Assembly: GCF_900111555.1 (NCBI RefSeq) | Contig: NZ_FOHZ01000006.1 | Span: 124,001-188,000, forward strand | Length of the DNA: 64,000 nucleotides | Source: Marinobacter segnicrescens | GTDB taxonomy: Bacteria; Pseudomonadota; Gammaproteobacteria; Pseudomonadales; Oleiphilaceae | Direction: 5' to 3' | In this document: piece after piece, positions 63,111 through 64,000 of the stretch | How the letters are laid out: each line of letters begins with the position of its first letter | Position numbering within the stretch: position 1 is the first letter of the stretch | The notes under the pieces: model-generated | Told to the model about the DNA's origin: nothing | Databases searched by the model: none | What the model saw: only the letters and a program-made list of their open reading frames with translations | Program-made: the position numbers and the translations under genes

Positions 63111-64000
63111 ATGAAATACCGGCGTCTGGGCAATAGCGGCCTGAAAGTATCTCCCTTGTGTCTGGGCACCATGACCTATGGGACCCCGGAGTGGCGTGAA
63201 TGGGTGCTGGACGAACAGGCCAGCCGACCGTTCCTGAAAAAGGCACTGGATGCTGGCATCAACTTCTTCGATACCGCAGACATGTACTCCGAGGGGCAAT
63301 CGGAACGGGTGGTCGGTGGCGCATTGATGGACTATGCCGACCGTGAGGAGTTTGTCCTGGCCACCAAGGTATTCATGCCGATCGGAAAGGGCGCCAATCG
63401 TGGCGGCCTGTCCCGCAAGCACATCATGGACGCCATTGACCGGTCCCTTCAGCGGCTGGGAACAGACTACATCGACCTCTATCAGATTCACCGATGGGAC
63501 TACGACACACCCATCGAGGAAACCATGGAAGCGCTTCACGATGTCGTGAAGGCAGGCAAGGCCCGCTACATTGGTGCTTCATCCATGTTTGCCTGGCAGT
63601 TTGCCAAGGCCCAGCATGTCGCAGAGCGCAACGGCTGGACGCGATTTGTCAGCATGCAGCCCATGTACAACCTGATCTATCGGGAAGAGGAACGGGAGAT
63701 GTTTCCACTCTGCCATGATCAGGGCGTGGGCGTTATACCCTGGAGCCCGCTGGCACGTGGCGTCCTTGCTGGCAAGGCTCAGGGGCAGGGCGCGGCAACC
63801 ACCCGTGGACGTACCGACGAGAACACCCGTAAATGGCACCTGGGGAGCGATATTGACCAGCCAGTCATCAGCGCCCTGGAAGCGATCTCCAAAGAGCGAA
63901 ACCTGCCCATGGCCCAGATTGCACTGGCATGGGTGGCCGCCAACCCGGTCGTCACCGCACCCATTGTCGGTGTCGGCAAGGAACAGCAACTCGACGACGC
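63111..64000 (+). CDS. Aldo/keto reductase, cut by the right edge
   Basis: This NADPH-dependent aldo/keto reductase is open for 296 codons to the window end. It has MKYRRLGNSGLKVSPLCLGTMTYG, the catalytic Asp and Tyr in FFDTADMYSEGQSE, Lys in LATKVFMP and His in YQIHRWDY. The family is usually 320-350 aa, so about 30-50 residues are missing. The VGVIPWSPLARGVLAG segment resembles the Tas/YajO group. AGGAG precedes the ATG. Confidence 0.92.
   Translation, partial: MKYRRLGNSGLKVSPLCLGTMTYGTPEWREWVLDEQASRPFLKKALDAGINFFDTADMYSEGQSERVVGGALMDYADREEFVLATKVFMPIGKGANRGGLSRKHIMDAIDRSLQRLGTDYIDLYQIHRWDYDTPIEETMEALHDVVKAGKARYIGASSMFAWQFAKAQHVAERNGWTRFVSMQPMYNLIYREEEREMFPLCHDQGVGVIPWSPLARGVLAGKAQGQGAATTRGRTDENTRKWHLGSDIDQPVISALEAISKERNLPMAQIALAWVAANPVVTAPIVGVGKEQQLDD

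Noticed and set aside
1..64000. CRISPR array, insertion sequence, prophage or integrase
   Set aside because: I saw no repeat-spacer pattern, transposase, phage or integrase gene by reading; the orphan region after tRNA-Leu lacks an integrase or obvious attachment repeat.

Overview
The window looks like a piece of chromosome from a moderately halophilic marine gammaproteobacterium, most likely Marinobacter or a close relative. The reasons are high GC with gammaproteobacterial gene families throughout, a complete TeaABCD-type ectoine TRAP transporter, phasin and PhaD-like polyhydroxyalkanoate proteins, and the mixture of lipid and fatty-acid genes. The genus is inferred from gene content, not from a marker gene. 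I see no insertion sequence, prophage, CRISPR array, rRNA or replication origin.

Layout: 0-4 kb holds teaA-teaB-teaC-teaD on the minus strand, followed on the left by a small unknown gene. A tRNA-Ser(UGA) with a clear promoter lies at 4.2-4.4 kb. 4.4-8 kb holds hemH and the 5-oxoprolinase genes pxpA-pxpB-pxpC. 8.1-9.6 kb is a sulfur-handling group: two half-size YeeE/YedE proteins and a DUF442 rhodanese-like protein. It sits beside a promoter with an inverted repeat and a candidate small RNA. 10-12 kb holds a phasin, a PhaD-like regulator and xthA. 12-19 kb is a tightly coupled eight-gene operon (desaturase, SnoaL-like, SDR, FAD oxidoreductase, DUF1365, CFA synthase-like, DUF2878, secreted protein) facing a renalase-like flavoprotein. 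It resembles operons for modified membrane fatty acids.

20-26.5 kb holds an HD-domain protein, an HsbR/HsbA-like partner-switching pair, gpsA, sixA, a DUF1285 gene and an FKBP-type isomerase. 26.6-30.8 kb is the electron-transfer flavoprotein branch of beta-oxidation (etfD facing etfBA), with two PsrA-like boxes between them. 32-34.5 kb holds a CBS protein, a PII-like protein and a DUF1538 membrane protein, probably a regulated transport module of unknown substrate. 34.5-40.3 kb is a CIO-type cytochrome bd oxidase fused genetically to its CydDC exporter. tRNA-Leu(UAA) at 41.2 kb is followed by an orphan TRAP binding protein with a strong operator-like palindrome. 43-45 kb holds a YadGH-type ABC exporter and DUF192.

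45.7-52.8 kb is the most interesting region. A PhnCDE-like ABC transporter (candidate selenium oxyanion importer) faces a SenB-type selenosugar glycosyltransferase. SenB converges on a SelD selenophosphate synthetase fused to an NADH-dehydrogenase-like flavoprotein, and selD is translationally coupled to a coiled-coil/helix-hairpin-helix protein. This is a candidate small-molecule selenium pathway. No selenoneine synthase senA, selA, selB or selU is visible here.

53-64 kb holds a PilZ protein, a GNAT-nitrilase fusion, a periplasmic binding protein, recQ, and a run of lipid-related genes (acyltransferase, carboxylesterase, acpH, OafA-like acyltransferase). It ends with a retropepsin-like protein, ChaB and an aldo/keto reductase cut by the right edge. 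Start codons were chosen from ribosome-binding sites and family length, so several genes are shorter than their longest open frame.
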